From Microcystis aeruginosa NIES-4325 (lineage in GTDB: Bacteria > Cyanobacteriota > Cyanobacteriia > Cyanobacteriales > Microcystaceae), in assembly GCF_008974145.1 (NCBI RefSeq), contig NZ_BJKP01000002.1:62001-126000 (forward strand): a stretch of 64,000 bases of DNA, read 5' to 3'. The notes beneath the pieces are model-generated. The model did no database searches. It worked only from the letters and a program-made list of their open reading frames with translations, and had not been told where the DNA came from. Shown here piece by piece: positions 52,546-61,525 of the stretch. The position numbers and the translations under genes were made by a program. The first letter of the stretch is position 1; each line of letters starts with the position of its first letter.

Positions 52546-53271
52546 TTATAAACTCTCTATCTGTTGTAAAACTCTTGCTTGTACTTGTTGATAGGCAGTT
52601 TCCACATCTCCTAAATCGCGACGAAAACGATCCTTATCGAGAATACGCGCTTGGGCATCCTCTTGGGTTTTATCCCAGAGACGACAGGTATCGGGGCTAA
52701 TTTCATCACCTAGATAAATTTTGCCCGTTTTATCAACTCCAAATTCTAACTTAAAATCGACTAGAATAATCTGGCACTTATCGAAAAATTCTTGCAGATA
52801 TTGATTGATTTGCAGGGCTAAATCTCGTAACTGGTTGACTTGCTCCTCGCTGGCAATATCAATCACTTTTATGCGATCGGGCGTTAACAAAGGATCGCCT
52901 AAAGCATCATCCTTGAGGTAAAATTCTACAAGAGGAAAAGGTAAAATTTTCCCCTCCTTTAATCCCGTTTGCTTGCACAAACTCCCGGCGGCGATATTTC
53001 TGACTACTACTTCCAAGGGAATGATTTTAATCGCCTTGACGCGCATTTCCCTAGAACTAGGGCGATCGATATAATGGGTAGGTATTCCTAGGGATTCTAA
53101 CCATTGAAATAGGGCAGTGGAGACAGTACAGTTAATTTCCCCTTTACCGACAATTTGCCCGCGTTTTTGGGCATTAAAAGCCGTGGCATCGTCTTTGTAA
53201 TAAGTGAGGAGAATATCGGGATCATCGGTTTGATAGAGAATTTTGGCCTTGCCTTCATAGAGTTTTTCCAT
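52546..53271 (-). CDS. purC: SAICAR synthase
   Basis: ATP-dependent addition of aspartate to CAIR in purine synthesis. 241 residues from MEKLYEGKAKILYQ, with KGEINCTVSTALFQWLESLGIPTHYI, VVVRNIAAGSLCKQTGL, LVDFKLEFGV and LGDEISPDTCRLWD. I use the ATG at 53271, which has AAGGA eight bases upstream; the open frame continues six codons to a TTG. No other purine gene is adjacent. Confidence 0.96.
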   Translation of the reverse strand: MEKLYEGKAKILYQTDDPDILLTYYKDDATAFNAQKRGQIVGKGEINCTVSTALFQWLESLGIPTHYIDRPSSREMRVKAIKIIPLEVVVRNIAAGSLCKQTGLKEGKILPFPLVEFYLKDDALGDPLLTPDRIKVIDIASEEQVNQLRDLALQINQYLQEFFDKCQIILVDFKLEFGVDKTGKIYLGDEISPDTCRLWDKTQEDAQARILDKDRFRRDLGDVETAYQQVQARVLQQIESL

Positions 53272-53608
53272 AGTTATCATCCTTGGCAATTGATAGAAGA
53301 AAATCGATAGTTAATTAGATAGTGGCAGCAGTAAATTTTGCCGATCAAGCTAGACAAAAAATTTATCTCATCAGGGGGATAATTGTTGAGAAAAATAATG
53401 TATAATTGCTACTTAAAGATAAATGCCAACATTTAGCGACCGAACCTTAACCTATAACCAAAAACCGTCACGATCCTGGGGGTCAACTTTTGGCAAATCC
53501 GCCAAGTTTTTACTTAAATCCTCAATCATAGCCAACAATTGATATTATCTCCCATTACCATTACCGAAAAATCTAAAGAAATTCCGCAAAATTACCCGCC
53601 GTCGCCCT
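53272..53608. other. 337-base gap between purC and the DUF7219 gene
   Basis: Divergent promoter region. On the plus strand TATAAT lies at 53401-53406, preceded by an AT-rich stretch without a good -35. The 200 bases between it and the ATG at 53609 would form a long leader. No gene or strong hairpin seen. Confidence 0.5.
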
Positions 53609-53905
53609 ATGAATCAGAATCCTCCTAACGATGATAACCCCAATCTCCCCGATCGCCGCAAGGAGGATTTTCTCTATCCTCGCGCCCCCTACTATGGAGA
53701 ATTTAAGCCAGAAAACCTGCTATTTAACGCCAATTTACAGGAATTTGCCCAAAAAGTCAGTTTTATTTGTAATCTGGAAACCGGGGGCAAAATCAGTTCT
53801 CTAGAAGCCTACCAAAAAATTAAAGCCCTCTGGAAAGACTTAAAACAGAGCAAAAAAGGCCTAGGCATTGGGGAAAATCCCTTTAAAAAAGATGATGATA
53901 CCTAA
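53609..53905 (+). CDS. DUF7219 family conserved cyanobacterial protein
   Basis: 98 residues: a proline/asparagine-rich, probably disordered start (MNQNPPNDDNPNLPDRR), then FLYPRAPYYGEFKPENLLFNANLQEFAQKVSFICNLETGGKISSLEAYQKIKALWKDLKQSKK-type helices. I recognise this as the small family named DUF7219, found throughout cyanobacteria, of unknown function. Soluble. A perfect hairpin lies between it and convergent thrS. Confidence 0.78.
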   Translation: MNQNPPNDDNPNLPDRRKEDFLYPRAPYYGEFKPENLLFNANLQEFAQKVSFICNLETGGKISSLEAYQKIKALWKDLKQSKKGLGIGENPFKKDDDT

Positions 53906-53946
53906 AGGGTAATCAATAAAAATCTCCTGGGTTGACCAAAAATACT

Positions 53947-53969
53947 GGGACAGAAATATTTTCTGTCCC
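53947..53969. terminator. Hairpin between convergent DUF7219 and thrS genes
   Basis: GGGACAGAAA (53947-53956), loop TAT, TTTCTGTCCC (53960-53969): ten perfect pairs. There is no T-run on either side, so termination would rest on the stem alone; the position between two convergent genes supports the role. Confidence 0.5.
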
Positions 53970-53992
53970 CATAGAATTAGATGAGCAAACGC

Positions 53993-55792
53993 TTAAAAAT
54001 TACCGTGATTTTGGATGGCACTTTCTAATTTTGCCACCACTTCCTCGACGCTAATTACTCCTAAATCGCCCGTGGCACGGGTGCGAATACTTAAACTATT
54101 ACTTTCCATTTCCTTTGCCCCCACCACTGCCATCACGGGAATTTTTTCGGTTTCAGCATTGCGAATCATTTTACCCAAACGTTCGCCACTGGTATCGGTT
54201 TCGGCGCGAATTCCTAACAACTGCATTTTCGCTGTCACCTCTTTAGCGTAATCCAATTGACTATCACTAACTGGTAATAATCGTATCTGAACAGGGGCTA
54301 ACCAAAGAGGAAAATCCCCCGCGTATTCTTCGATTAAAATACCGATTAAACGTTCCAAAGAACCAAAAGGTGCGCGATGAATCATCACCGGACGTTTACG
54401 ATTACCATCTTCGGCAACGTATTCTAGTTCAAAACGTTCGGGTAAATTATAATCTACCTGTACCGTTCCTAACTGCCATTCCCTTTCGAGGGCATCTTGG
54501 AAAATAAAGTCTAATTTTGGACCATAAAAAGCCGCTTCTCCGGGGGCTTCAAAATAATCCATCCCCAAAGTTTGCACAGCTTTTCTAATCGCTGATTGTG
54601 CCTTTTCCCAAGCTTCATCGGAACCGATATACTTATCCGATTCAGGGTCACGAAAACTCAATCGCGCCTTAAAATTCTTTAATTGTAAACTCTTAAACAC
54701 AGTCAAAATTAAATCAACAACGCTTAAAAATTCCTTGTCTAATTGTTCGGGAGTGACAAACAAATGGGAATCATCGACGGTAAAACCGCGAACTCTAGTT
54801 AATCCTCCCAATTCTCCCGATTGTTCGTAACGATAAACTGTCCCGAATTCTGCCAAACGCATCGGCAATTCCCGATAGGATCTTAAATCACTTTTATAGA
54901 TTTGAATATGAAAAGGACAGTTCATCGGTTTGAGGACAAATCCTATTTCCTTACTAGCAGATTCCTCATCGTCTGCCATCATGGGAAACATATCTTCTTT
55001 GTACTTTTGCCAGTGACCGGAAATTTTAAACAAATCGACGCGAGCAATATGGGGAGTAACTACGGGTAAATAACCGCGTTTTAACTGTTCTTTTTTGAGA
55101 AAATCTTCTAACAAAGAACGAATTAAAGTTCCCTTGGGTGTCCATAAAGGCAACCCCGGCCCGACAGAATCAGAGAAAATAAATAAACCTAATTCTTTGC
55201 CCAATTTGCGATGGTCCCGTTTCAGTGCTTCTTCCTTACGGCGCTTGTATTCGGCTAATTGTTGGGGATTTTCCCAGGCTGTGCCGTAAATGCGCTGTAA
55301 TTGGGCTTTATTCTCATCCCCGCGCCAATAAGCACCCGCTACCGTCTCTAATTCGATCGCCTTTACATCTAGTTCACTTGTATTGCTTAGGTGCGGACCG
55401 GCGCACAAATCCCACCAAGCGTCACCAAGATGATAGAGGGTGATGGGTTCTTGAATTCCCGCCAGAATTTCCAGCTTATAGGGTTCATTAATCGCTTTAA
55501 TGCGCTTTTCCGCCTCTTCCCGAGAAACTTGCTCGCGAATCACCGGCAGTTTTTTATTGATAATTTTGACCATCTCTTTTTTGATGTCCTTGAGATCCTT
55601 ATCGGTAAAAGGTTCCGGCACATCAAAATCGTAGTAAAATCCGGTTTCAGTCCAAGGCCCGATAGTAACTTGGGCTTGTGGGAATAATTTCTGCACCGCC
55701 ATGGCCATAACATGGGAGGTGGTGTGACGAATGCGCTTGAGGTGGTCGGATTCGCTGGTTTTCGGTAGTTTAATCGGGGCTTGGTTATCCAT
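53993..55792 (-). CDS. thrS: Threonyl-tRNA synthetase
   Basis: Charges tRNA-Thr. 599 residues: the editing domain begins almost at the N-terminus (RHTTSHVMAMAVQ, HxxxH at about residues 22-26; second editing motif around CAGPHLSNT), then the class II core with motif 1 region, LKPMNCPFHIQIYK zinc-site cysteine, RYEQSGELGGLTRVRGFTVDDSHLF, motif 3 HRAPFGSLERLIGI, and the anticodon domain with APVQIRLLPVS. The usual N-terminal TGS domain of about 60 residues is absent. Catalytic and editing residues look intact. Confidence 0.95.
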   Translation of the reverse strand: MDNQAPIKLPKTSESDHLKRIRHTTSHVMAMAVQKLFPQAQVTIGPWTETGFYYDFDVPEPFTDKDLKDIKKEMVKIINKKLPVIREQVSREEAEKRIKAINEPYKLEILAGIQEPITLYHLGDAWWDLCAGPHLSNTSELDVKAIELETVAGAYWRGDENKAQLQRIYGTAWENPQQLAEYKRRKEEALKRDHRKLGKELGLFIFSDSVGPGLPLWTPKGTLIRSLLEDFLKKEQLKRGYLPVVTPHIARVDLFKISGHWQKYKEDMFPMMADDEESASKEIGFVLKPMNCPFHIQIYKSDLRSYRELPMRLAEFGTVYRYEQSGELGGLTRVRGFTVDDSHLFVTPEQLDKEFLSVVDLILTVFKSLQLKNFKARLSFRDPESDKYIGSDEAWEKAQSAIRKAVQTLGMDYFEAPGEAAFYGPKLDFIFQDALEREWQLGTVQVDYNLPERFELEYVAEDGNRKRPVMIHRAPFGSLERLIGILIEEYAGDFPLWLAPVQIRLLPVSDSQLDYAKEVTAKMQLLGIRAETDTSGERLGKMIRNAETEKIPVMAVVGAKEMESNSLSIRTRATGDLGVISVEEVVAKLESAIQNHGNF

Positions 55793-55926
55793 ATTTCTTG
55801 AATTTACACCTTCTCTATTCTCTATTTTAATGGTAAAAGGAGTCTTTAGTCAGGAAAAAAATCAGGATAGATATCAAGGCCATTTCCCCTCATCTCTAAC
55901 CTCTAAACTCTCATCTCTATTTCCCG

Positions 55927-56838
55927 ATGAAAAAACTAATTTTATCCTGTTTATTTTTGGGATTGGTTGCTTGTCATGCCTCGGTTAATACCACCGATAA
56001 TCAAAAACCCAAGGTCATCTCCACTAGCACAATTATCGCCGATTTAACCGCACGAGTGGGCGGTGAAGAAATTGACCATCAAGACATTTTAAAACCGGGG
56101 GATGATCCCCACGTTTATGAACCAGTTCCCGCCGATAGTGTGGCTTTAGAAAAAGCCGATTTAATTCTCTATAACGGTTATAATCTCGAACCGTGGTTAA
56201 TTAAAATGATCAATTCTACGGGAATTAAAGCTAAAAAAGTGGCTGTGGGAGAAGCAATCAAGCCTTTACAACTGGAAAAAGAGGGGCAGAAAGTCCCCGA
56301 TCCCCACGTTTGGGGTTCGGCTAAAAATGGCATAATCATGGTGGAAAAAATCCGAGATCAATTGATTGAATTAAGTCCCGAAGATAAAGAGATTTTTAAC
56401 CAAAATGCCGCCCAATTAATCAGGGAATTAGAAAATCTTGATTTTTGGATTACTGCGGCTATTAAAACTATCCCCCCTTCCCAAAGACAATTAGTCACCA
56501 CTCATGACGCTTTTCAGTATTATGCTCATGCCTACGGTTTAAAAGTAGCGGGAACTTTAATTGGCATTAGTACCGAAGAACAACCAAGCGCCCAAACAGT
56601 CAAAAATTTAGCCGATGCTATTAAAAATCTCCGGGTTCCTGCTATCTTTGCCGAGACCACTATTAATCCCGCTTTAATTACCACTGTAGCCGAAGAAGCG
56701 GGGGTGAAATTAGCACCACAACAATTATATTCTGATTCGATCGGCGCGGTGGGTACTGGGGGGGATAGTTATGTAAAAATGCTGAAAGAAAATACTCGAT
56801 CGATCGTGGAATCTTTAGGGGGAAAAGTACCCGAATAA
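55927..56838 (+). CDS. mntC: Manganese/zinc ABC transporter substrate-binding lipoprotein (MntC-like)
   Basis: 303 residues with a lipoprotein signal (MKKLILSCLFLGLVAC, acylated Cys16). Cluster A-I metal-binding protein: ligands expected in GDDPHVYEP, PDPHVWGS, FAETTINPAL (Glu) and LYSDSIGA (Asp). The absence of a His-rich loop and the IGISTEEQPSAQTVKNL segment point to the manganese type (MntC of cyanobacteria) rather than ZnuA. Permease and ATPase genes are not adjacent, so the gene is an orphan here. A COG0523 metal GTPase faces it. Confidence 0.88.
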   Translation: MKKLILSCLFLGLVACHASVNTTDNQKPKVISTSTIIADLTARVGGEEIDHQDILKPGDDPHVYEPVPADSVALEKADLILYNGYNLEPWLIKMINSTGIKAKKVAVGEAIKPLQLEKEGQKVPDPHVWGSAKNGIIMVEKIRDQLIELSPEDKEIFNQNAAQLIRELENLDFWITAAIKTIPPSQRQLVTTHDAFQYYAHAYGLKVAGTLIGISTEEQPSAQTVKNLADAIKNLRVPAIFAETTINPALITTVAEEAGVKLAPQQLYSDSIGAVGTGGDSYVKMLKENTRSIVESLGGKVPE

Positions 56839-56883
56839 AAATAAATAATTGGGGGAAGTGGGGTAGTGGGGAATTTAGGTGAT

Positions 56884-56913
56884 GGGGGTGCGTTACCCTA
56901 GGCTAACACCCCC
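56884..56913. terminator. GGGGGTG-CGTTA palindrome between mntC and the COG0523 gene
   Basis: GGGGGTGCGTTA (56884-56895) pairs with TAACACCCCC (56904-56913) with one bulge. It sits between convergent genes, where it could stop transcription in both directions, and belongs to the same dispersed palindrome type as 52513-52539. Confidence 0.5.
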
Positions 56914-56921
56914 GACGGGGT

Positions 56922-58022
56922 TTATTTCCCAAATCCTTTACCGCGATTGACAGCAGGTAAACAGAGACAACTATTAATTTGCTCTTTGATAGTGTCATGA
57001 TCGAGATTTTGACCGATAAGAACTAGCTGATTTTTCGGAGTACCTTTCCATTCGTCATCTTCGAGGGTAAAACGTTTACCACTGAGGTGGAAAATATGAC
57101 GTTTAGGACTTTCATCAAACCAGAGAATACCCTTAGCGCGGAAAACGCTTTCTGGTAACTGATTATCGAGGAAATATTGGAACTTCCGAATCGAAAAAGG
57201 TTGTTCACTTGCGAAGGAAATAGAAGTAAATCCATCCACCTCTAAATGATTAGAATGGTCGTGATGATCATGATCATGATCGTGGTGATGATGATCGTGA
57301 TCATGATCGCAATGGTCGTGATCGTGGTCGTGGTGATGATGGTCGTGGTGTTCTTCTTCTGTGTCGAAATATTTATCCGATTCAAATAGTCCGACGCTGA
57401 GAATTAAGGGTAAAGGAACCTGACTTTTGCTAGTACGAAGAATTCTCGCTCCTTGCTTCATGTCCCGGATTCTTATTTCTAAAGAATCCACATCCCCTTC
57501 ATCCACTAGATCGGTTTTATTGAGAACAATAATATCACCGTAGGTGATTTGACTTAAGGCTGCTTGCGAGTTGAATAAATCGAGGCTAAAATTGGCACAA
57601 TCCACCATAGTGACAATGGAATCTAAACGGGTCATTTCCCGTAATTCCGTCCCTAAAAAGGTTAAAGCTACCGGTAAAGGATCGGCTAATCCTGTGGTTT
57701 CTACGACTAAATAATCGATTTTTTCTGGACGTTCGAGAACTTTATAAACTGCTTGAATTAAATCCTCGTTAATTGTGCAGCAAATACAGCCATTATTTAA
57801 TTCTACCATGCTGTCATCACTGCTGATAATCAGTTCATTATCGATACCGATTTCACCAAATTCATTGACAAGAACAGCAGTTTTTAATCCCTGTTGATTG
57901 CTGAGAATATGATTGAGGAGAGTAGTCTTGCCACTACCAAGAAACCCAGTAATAATTGTTACTGGTAGCCCTTTTTTTGGCACTGACATGGTGTTAATAG
58001 CTTGTGATTCGACGGTTTGCAT
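56922..58022 (-). CDS. COG0523 (CobW/ZNG1-like) metal-chaperone GTPase with His-rich loop
   Basis: 366 residues: G1 GFLGSGKTT (residues 27-35), the metal-binding NGCICCTINEDL (CxCC), VETTGLADPLPVAL, and G4 LNKTDLVDEGD; then a loop of more than 30 His/Asp residues (about 222-260), and a C-terminal CobW domain with FRAKGILWFDESP. COG0523 proteins deliver zinc or other metals to client proteins using GTP. The His-rich loop argues for zinc, nickel or cobalt handling. It converges with mntC, but a functional link is only suggested by position. Confidence 0.92.
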   Translation of the reverse strand: MQTVESQAINTMSVPKKGLPVTIITGFLGSGKTTLLNHILSNQQGLKTAVLVNEFGEIGIDNELIISSDDSMVELNNGCICCTINEDLIQAVYKVLERPEKIDYLVVETTGLADPLPVALTFLGTELREMTRLDSIVTMVDCANFSLDLFNSQAALSQITYGDIIVLNKTDLVDEGDVDSLEIRIRDMKQGARILRTSKSQVPLPLILSVGLFESDKYFDTEEEHHDHHHHDHDHDHCDHDHDHHHHDHDHDHHDHSNHLEVDGFTSISFASEQPFSIRKFQYFLDNQLPESVFRAKGILWFDESPKRHIFHLSGKRFTLEDDEWKGTPKNQLVLIGQNLDHDTIKEQINSCLCLPAVNRGKGFGK

Positions 58023-58124
58023 AATGATTTGGGGGTGAGTATTCTGTCACTAAAAAGCGATTTTTCGGGATGAGATAGCTAGTTTTTCTCGATCGAACAG
58101 TCTCCACTCGATCGCCGACTATTT

Positions 58125-58562
58125 TTATTGTAGATATTTTTGCACCACATCCCATCCTGTTAGGCTAACAAAAAGAAAACCCAGAAACAATAAAAGATTA
58201 GTGCCGATGTGGAGAGACCGCGCTAGGGGTGGACGGGTTGTAATGTTCAGTCCGCTAATTGCCGAAACAAAAACCAGAAAAACCACCGATAAACCCGCTA
58301 TCAGGTGGGAAGAGTGACCTAAACTGCCATAATGACCGATTGTTCCCACTAATCCGATTCCCAGCAGAATTAAGACCAAAGCAACCATGATCAGGCCGCT
58401 GAGGAGATGAAAGGCTCTTAACCATTTTGGTCGAGATTGGCCCGCAAGTCGTCGATAACCCATGTTTACCCCCGAAACCGCTAGTAAAAAATAGGCAAAG
58501 AGGGCAAATCCCATCGACCAAGCGGCAATTTTCCATAACCAGAGAAAGGAGGGGAGATTCAT
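58125..58562 (-). CDS. DUF4079 family membrane protein
   Basis: 145 residues from MNLPSFLWLWKIAAWSMGF, four membrane helices, with histidines in helices (FHLLSGL, GHSSHLIAG, RSLHIGTN) reminiscent of cytochrome b561-like bundles. It matches the cyanobacterial DUF4079 family, of unknown function. The open frame extends 22 codons upstream to a TTG, but the ATG at 58562 gives the usual start. It is divergent from the aminopeptidase gene with only about 90 bases between. Confidence 0.75.
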   Translation of the reverse strand: MNLPSFLWLWKIAAWSMGFALFAYFLLAVSGVNMGYRRLAGQSRPKWLRAFHLLSGLIMVALVLILLGIGLVGTIGHYGSLGHSSHLIAGLSVVFLVFVSAISGLNITTRPPLARSLHIGTNLLLFLGFLFVSLTGWDVVQKYLQ

Positions 58563-58650
58563 AGGGGGGGGATTATTATGAGCAAGGAAAGGGACGACCG
58601 ATCGTGTTAATTTAAGTTTACCGGACAAAAATCAGCAAGTTAGGGCTAAT

Positions 58651-61203
58651 ATGTCTCATCTCACCATCGACACGGAAAATAATCAGCGTCAATCCTTTGA
58701 ATTACCGGGGGCTAAACCCCATTATAACCCCGATCGACCCGGACAAGTTAATCATATTTTTCTCGATTTAATTATTGATATTCCCCAACAAAGTTTTCAG
58801 GGCAGCTGTCAGATTACCCTCACCCCCATTCGTCAGGGAATTAGCAGTTTAACCCTGGATGCGGTGGATCTAAATATTGATTCTGTGTTTATTGAAGGTA
58901 TCAGTCAAACCTTTGACTATGATCGTTCTCTCCTGACCATTCATCTGCTGCAACCCACCACCGATAAACCGATTATCCTGACGATTAACTATCAGGTTAA
59001 GCAACCACAACGGGGATTATATTTTATCGGCCCCGACGAATACTATCCCGATAAACCGATTCAAGTTTGGACCCAGGGAGAGGATGAAGATTCTCGCTTT
59101 TGGTTTCCCTGTTTTGATTACCCTGGCCAATTAACTACTTCCGAAATTCGGGTTAAAATTCCCCAACCCTATATGGCTATTTCTAACGGGGAATTAATCT
59201 CGGTGGCAACCATTGGTGAAGACAGAATTTATCACTGGTCACAAAAGCAAATTCATCCTACCTATTTAATGACCCTTGCGGTGGGAGATTTTGCTGAATT
59301 ATGCGACTCATGGAATGGTGTTCCTGTCACTTATTATGTGGAAAAAGGACGGGAAGAAGAGGGACAAAGAAGTATGGGTAAAACTCCCCGCATGATCGAG
59401 TTTTTTAGCCAAAAGTTTGGTTATCCCTATCCCTATCCTAAATACGCGCAAGTTTGTGTAGATGATTTTATCTTTGGTGGGATGGAAAATACTTCCACCA
59501 CAATTTTAACCGATCGCTGTTTAATTGATCAAAGAGCCAGCATCGATCATACTTGGACAGAAAGCTTAGTTGCCCATGAATTAGCTCATCAATGGTTCGG
59601 TGATTTAGTGGTGATTAAACACTGGTCTCACGCTTGGATTAAAGAGGGAATGGCTTCCTATTCTGAGGTTTTATGGACAGAATCGGAATACGGAAAAGCT
59701 GCTGCTAGTTATTATTTATTGGGGGAAGCAAGAAGTTATTTAGAAGAAGATAATTCCCGCTATCGTCGTCCGATTGTTACTCATGTTTATCGAGAAGCGA
59801 TCGAACTTTATGATCGTCATCTCTACGAAAAAGGTGCTTGTGTTTATCACATGATCCGCTCTATTTTAGGGGAAGATTTATTCGGAAAAGCGATTCAGAC
59901 TTTTGTGCGGGATAATGCCCATAAAACCGTAGAAACTGTGGACTTATTACGGGCGATCGAAAAAGCGACTGGCTACAATTTATTATTCCTCTTTGATCAG
60001 TACGTTTATCGCGGTGGTCATCCCGATTATAAGGTGGCCTACAGTTGGGACAATCAGAATAATTTAGCCCAATTAACTGTCACCCAAACCCAGGATGAAA
60101 AGGAACTATTCGACTTGAAAATTCCCGTCGCTTTTGCCTATCTCAACTCTGAGGATCTTACCTACAATCTGCGGATTCACCAAAAAGAACAAAGTTTCTA
60201 TTTTCCCCTAGCACAAAAGCCCGATTTTGTCAAGTTTGATCGGGATAATAATTTCCTCAAAACCGTCACTCTTGAGTATCCCATCGCCGAATTAAAAGCG
60301 CAATTACAACAGGATGCCGACCCGATTTCCCGTATCTATGCAGCCATAGCCATTGCTAAAAAAGGCGGTTTAGAAGCGATCGAAGCTTTAGGGACATCCC
60401 TAGAAAATGAGCCTTTTTGGGGGGTGCGTGTGGAGGTGGCCAAACAGTTAGCAACTCTTGGTTTAGATCAGGCAGTTACTGCTTTAATTAAAGGTTTAAA
60501 CGATGAAAAAGCACAAGTACGTCGGGCAGTGGTCGAGGGATTAAGTGAAATTAAAACCTTAGATAGTTATCACGCGCTTAAATCCCTACTAGAAGCCGGA
60601 GACGCTAGTTATTATGTGGAAGCGGCCACGGCGCGAGGATTAGGCTCCATGGCCGTGGGACAATTGCAAAATAAAGAAGGGGAAATTATTGACCTGCTCA
60701 ATCACATTTTACAGTCAAGAAAGGGGTGGAATGAGGTAGTAAGATCGGGCGCAATTGGCGGTTTAAGCCAGTTAAAAACCTCGCCAGCGGCTTTGGAGTC
60801 AATTTTGACCTACACGGCTTTAGGCACACCTCAACCCCTGAGATTAGGAGCCATCCGCGCCCTGGGAGCGATTTCTTCGGGACAAAGCACGGATAAATTA
60901 ACCGTAATTTTGGAACGTTTAGAAACTATTGCCAAGGAAACTTTTTTCTTGACGCAGGTGGCAGTGTGTAACGCTTTAGGACAGATAGAAAATGCCAAAG
61001 CTATCGCTATTTTACAAGCTTTGAGCGATCGAACTCCCGATGGTCGCGTGCGTCGTGTAGCGGAGGAAGCAGTACAAAAAGTCCAGAAAAAATTAGGTTC
61101 CGAGAAAGCAATTCAGGAAATTCGCGAGGAATTAGAAAAAATGAAACAGGAAAATCAGGAACTTAAAAGTCGTTTAACCAAATTAGAGGCGAAAAATAGT
61201 TAG
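58651..61203 (+). CDS. M1 family aminopeptidase with HEAT-repeat C-terminus
   Basis: 850 residues. N-terminal beta domain with QGEDEDSRFWFPCFDYPGQ; catalytic domain with FGGMENTSTT exopeptidase motif (about 277) and zinc site VAHELAHQWFGDL (HELAH about 309-313) followed by WIKEGMASYSE; then HEAT-like helical repeats from about 560 (VRVEVAKQLATLGLDQAVTALIKGL and following) and a charged coiled-coil end (EELEKMKQENQELKSRLTKLEAKNS). Cytosolic zinc aminopeptidase; the HEAT and coiled-coil parts differ from the E. coli PepN layout. Confidence 0.92.
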   Translation: MSHLTIDTENNQRQSFELPGAKPHYNPDRPGQVNHIFLDLIIDIPQQSFQGSCQITLTPIRQGISSLTLDAVDLNIDSVFIEGISQTFDYDRSLLTIHLLQPTTDKPIILTINYQVKQPQRGLYFIGPDEYYPDKPIQVWTQGEDEDSRFWFPCFDYPGQLTTSEIRVKIPQPYMAISNGELISVATIGEDRIYHWSQKQIHPTYLMTLAVGDFAELCDSWNGVPVTYYVEKGREEEGQRSMGKTPRMIEFFSQKFGYPYPYPKYAQVCVDDFIFGGMENTSTTILTDRCLIDQRASIDHTWTESLVAHELAHQWFGDLVVIKHWSHAWIKEGMASYSEVLWTESEYGKAAASYYLLGEARSYLEEDNSRYRRPIVTHVYREAIELYDRHLYEKGACVYHMIRSILGEDLFGKAIQTFVRDNAHKTVETVDLLRAIEKATGYNLLFLFDQYVYRGGHPDYKVAYSWDNQNNLAQLTVTQTQDEKELFDLKIPVAFAYLNSEDLTYNLRIHQKEQSFYFPLAQKPDFVKFDRDNNFLKTVTLEYPIAELKAQLQQDADPISRIYAAIAIAKKGGLEAIEALGTSLENEPFWGVRVEVAKQLATLGLDQAVTALIKGLNDEKAQVRRAVVEGLSEIKTLDSYHALKSLLEAGDASYYVEAATARGLGSMAVGQLQNKEGEIIDLLNHILQSRKGWNEVVRSGAIGGLSQLKTSPAALESILTYTALGTPQPLRLGAIRALGAISSGQSTDKLTVILERLETIAKETFFLTQVAVCNALGQIENAKAIAILQALSDRTPDGRVRRVAEEAVQKVQKKLGSEKAIQEIREELEKMKQENQELKSRLTKLEAKNS

Positions 61204-61223
61204 TTAACCTGAGTTATCAGTTA

Positions 61224-61318
61224 TATAGCGTTTTCAGTCTGCTGAGGTACAAAAGTTATGGGTTTTAGGCAAAAGGGAAGAAAAATAGGTGTACCTCACT
61301 AGCTTAGGAAACGCTATA
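61224..61318. mobile_element. Small MITE (95 bases) with ~27-base terminal inverted repeats
   Basis: Left end TATAGCGTTTTC ... TGAGGTAC (61224-61250) and right end GTACCTCA ... GGAAACGCTATA (61291-61318) are inverted copies with ten identical outer and eight identical inner bases. TA dinucleotides at both ends fit a TA-targeting (IS630/Tc1-like) transposase. No coding capacity. It lies between the aminopeptidase and ndhD genes. Confidence 0.75.
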
Positions 61319-61470
61319 AGTCAATATAAACACCGAATTTTGAACAATTATGCCACAATTTATTCAACAGCCTGAGTTTAGTTTCTGGAGAGAGTGAAAA
61401 GAAAGCGGCAACTTCCTGTTTAACCCCGTCCCCTGAAAATTCAGATAAGCCCTCTCTTGATCAATAATGT

Positions 61471-61519
61471 GGTGGGTTAGGGCGAACTCTTAACTTAACT
61501 TCTCGTCGCCTAACCCACC
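61471..61519. terminator. Bidirectional hairpin between convergent aminopeptidase and ndhD
   Basis: GGTGGGTTAGG (61471-61481) pairs perfectly with CCTAACCCACC (61509-61519), and inner CGA/TCG extend the stem after one bulge. It stands between convergent genes and is the only strong stem there. The rest of the 61319-61470 stretch holds nothing recognised. Confidence 0.6.
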
Positions 61520-61525
61520 CTAAAT

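Noticed and set aside
57240-57360. CATGAT/CGTGAT repeats as a DNA-level satellite
   Set aside because: They are the codons of the His/Asp-rich metal loop of the COG0523 GTPase, an expected family feature.
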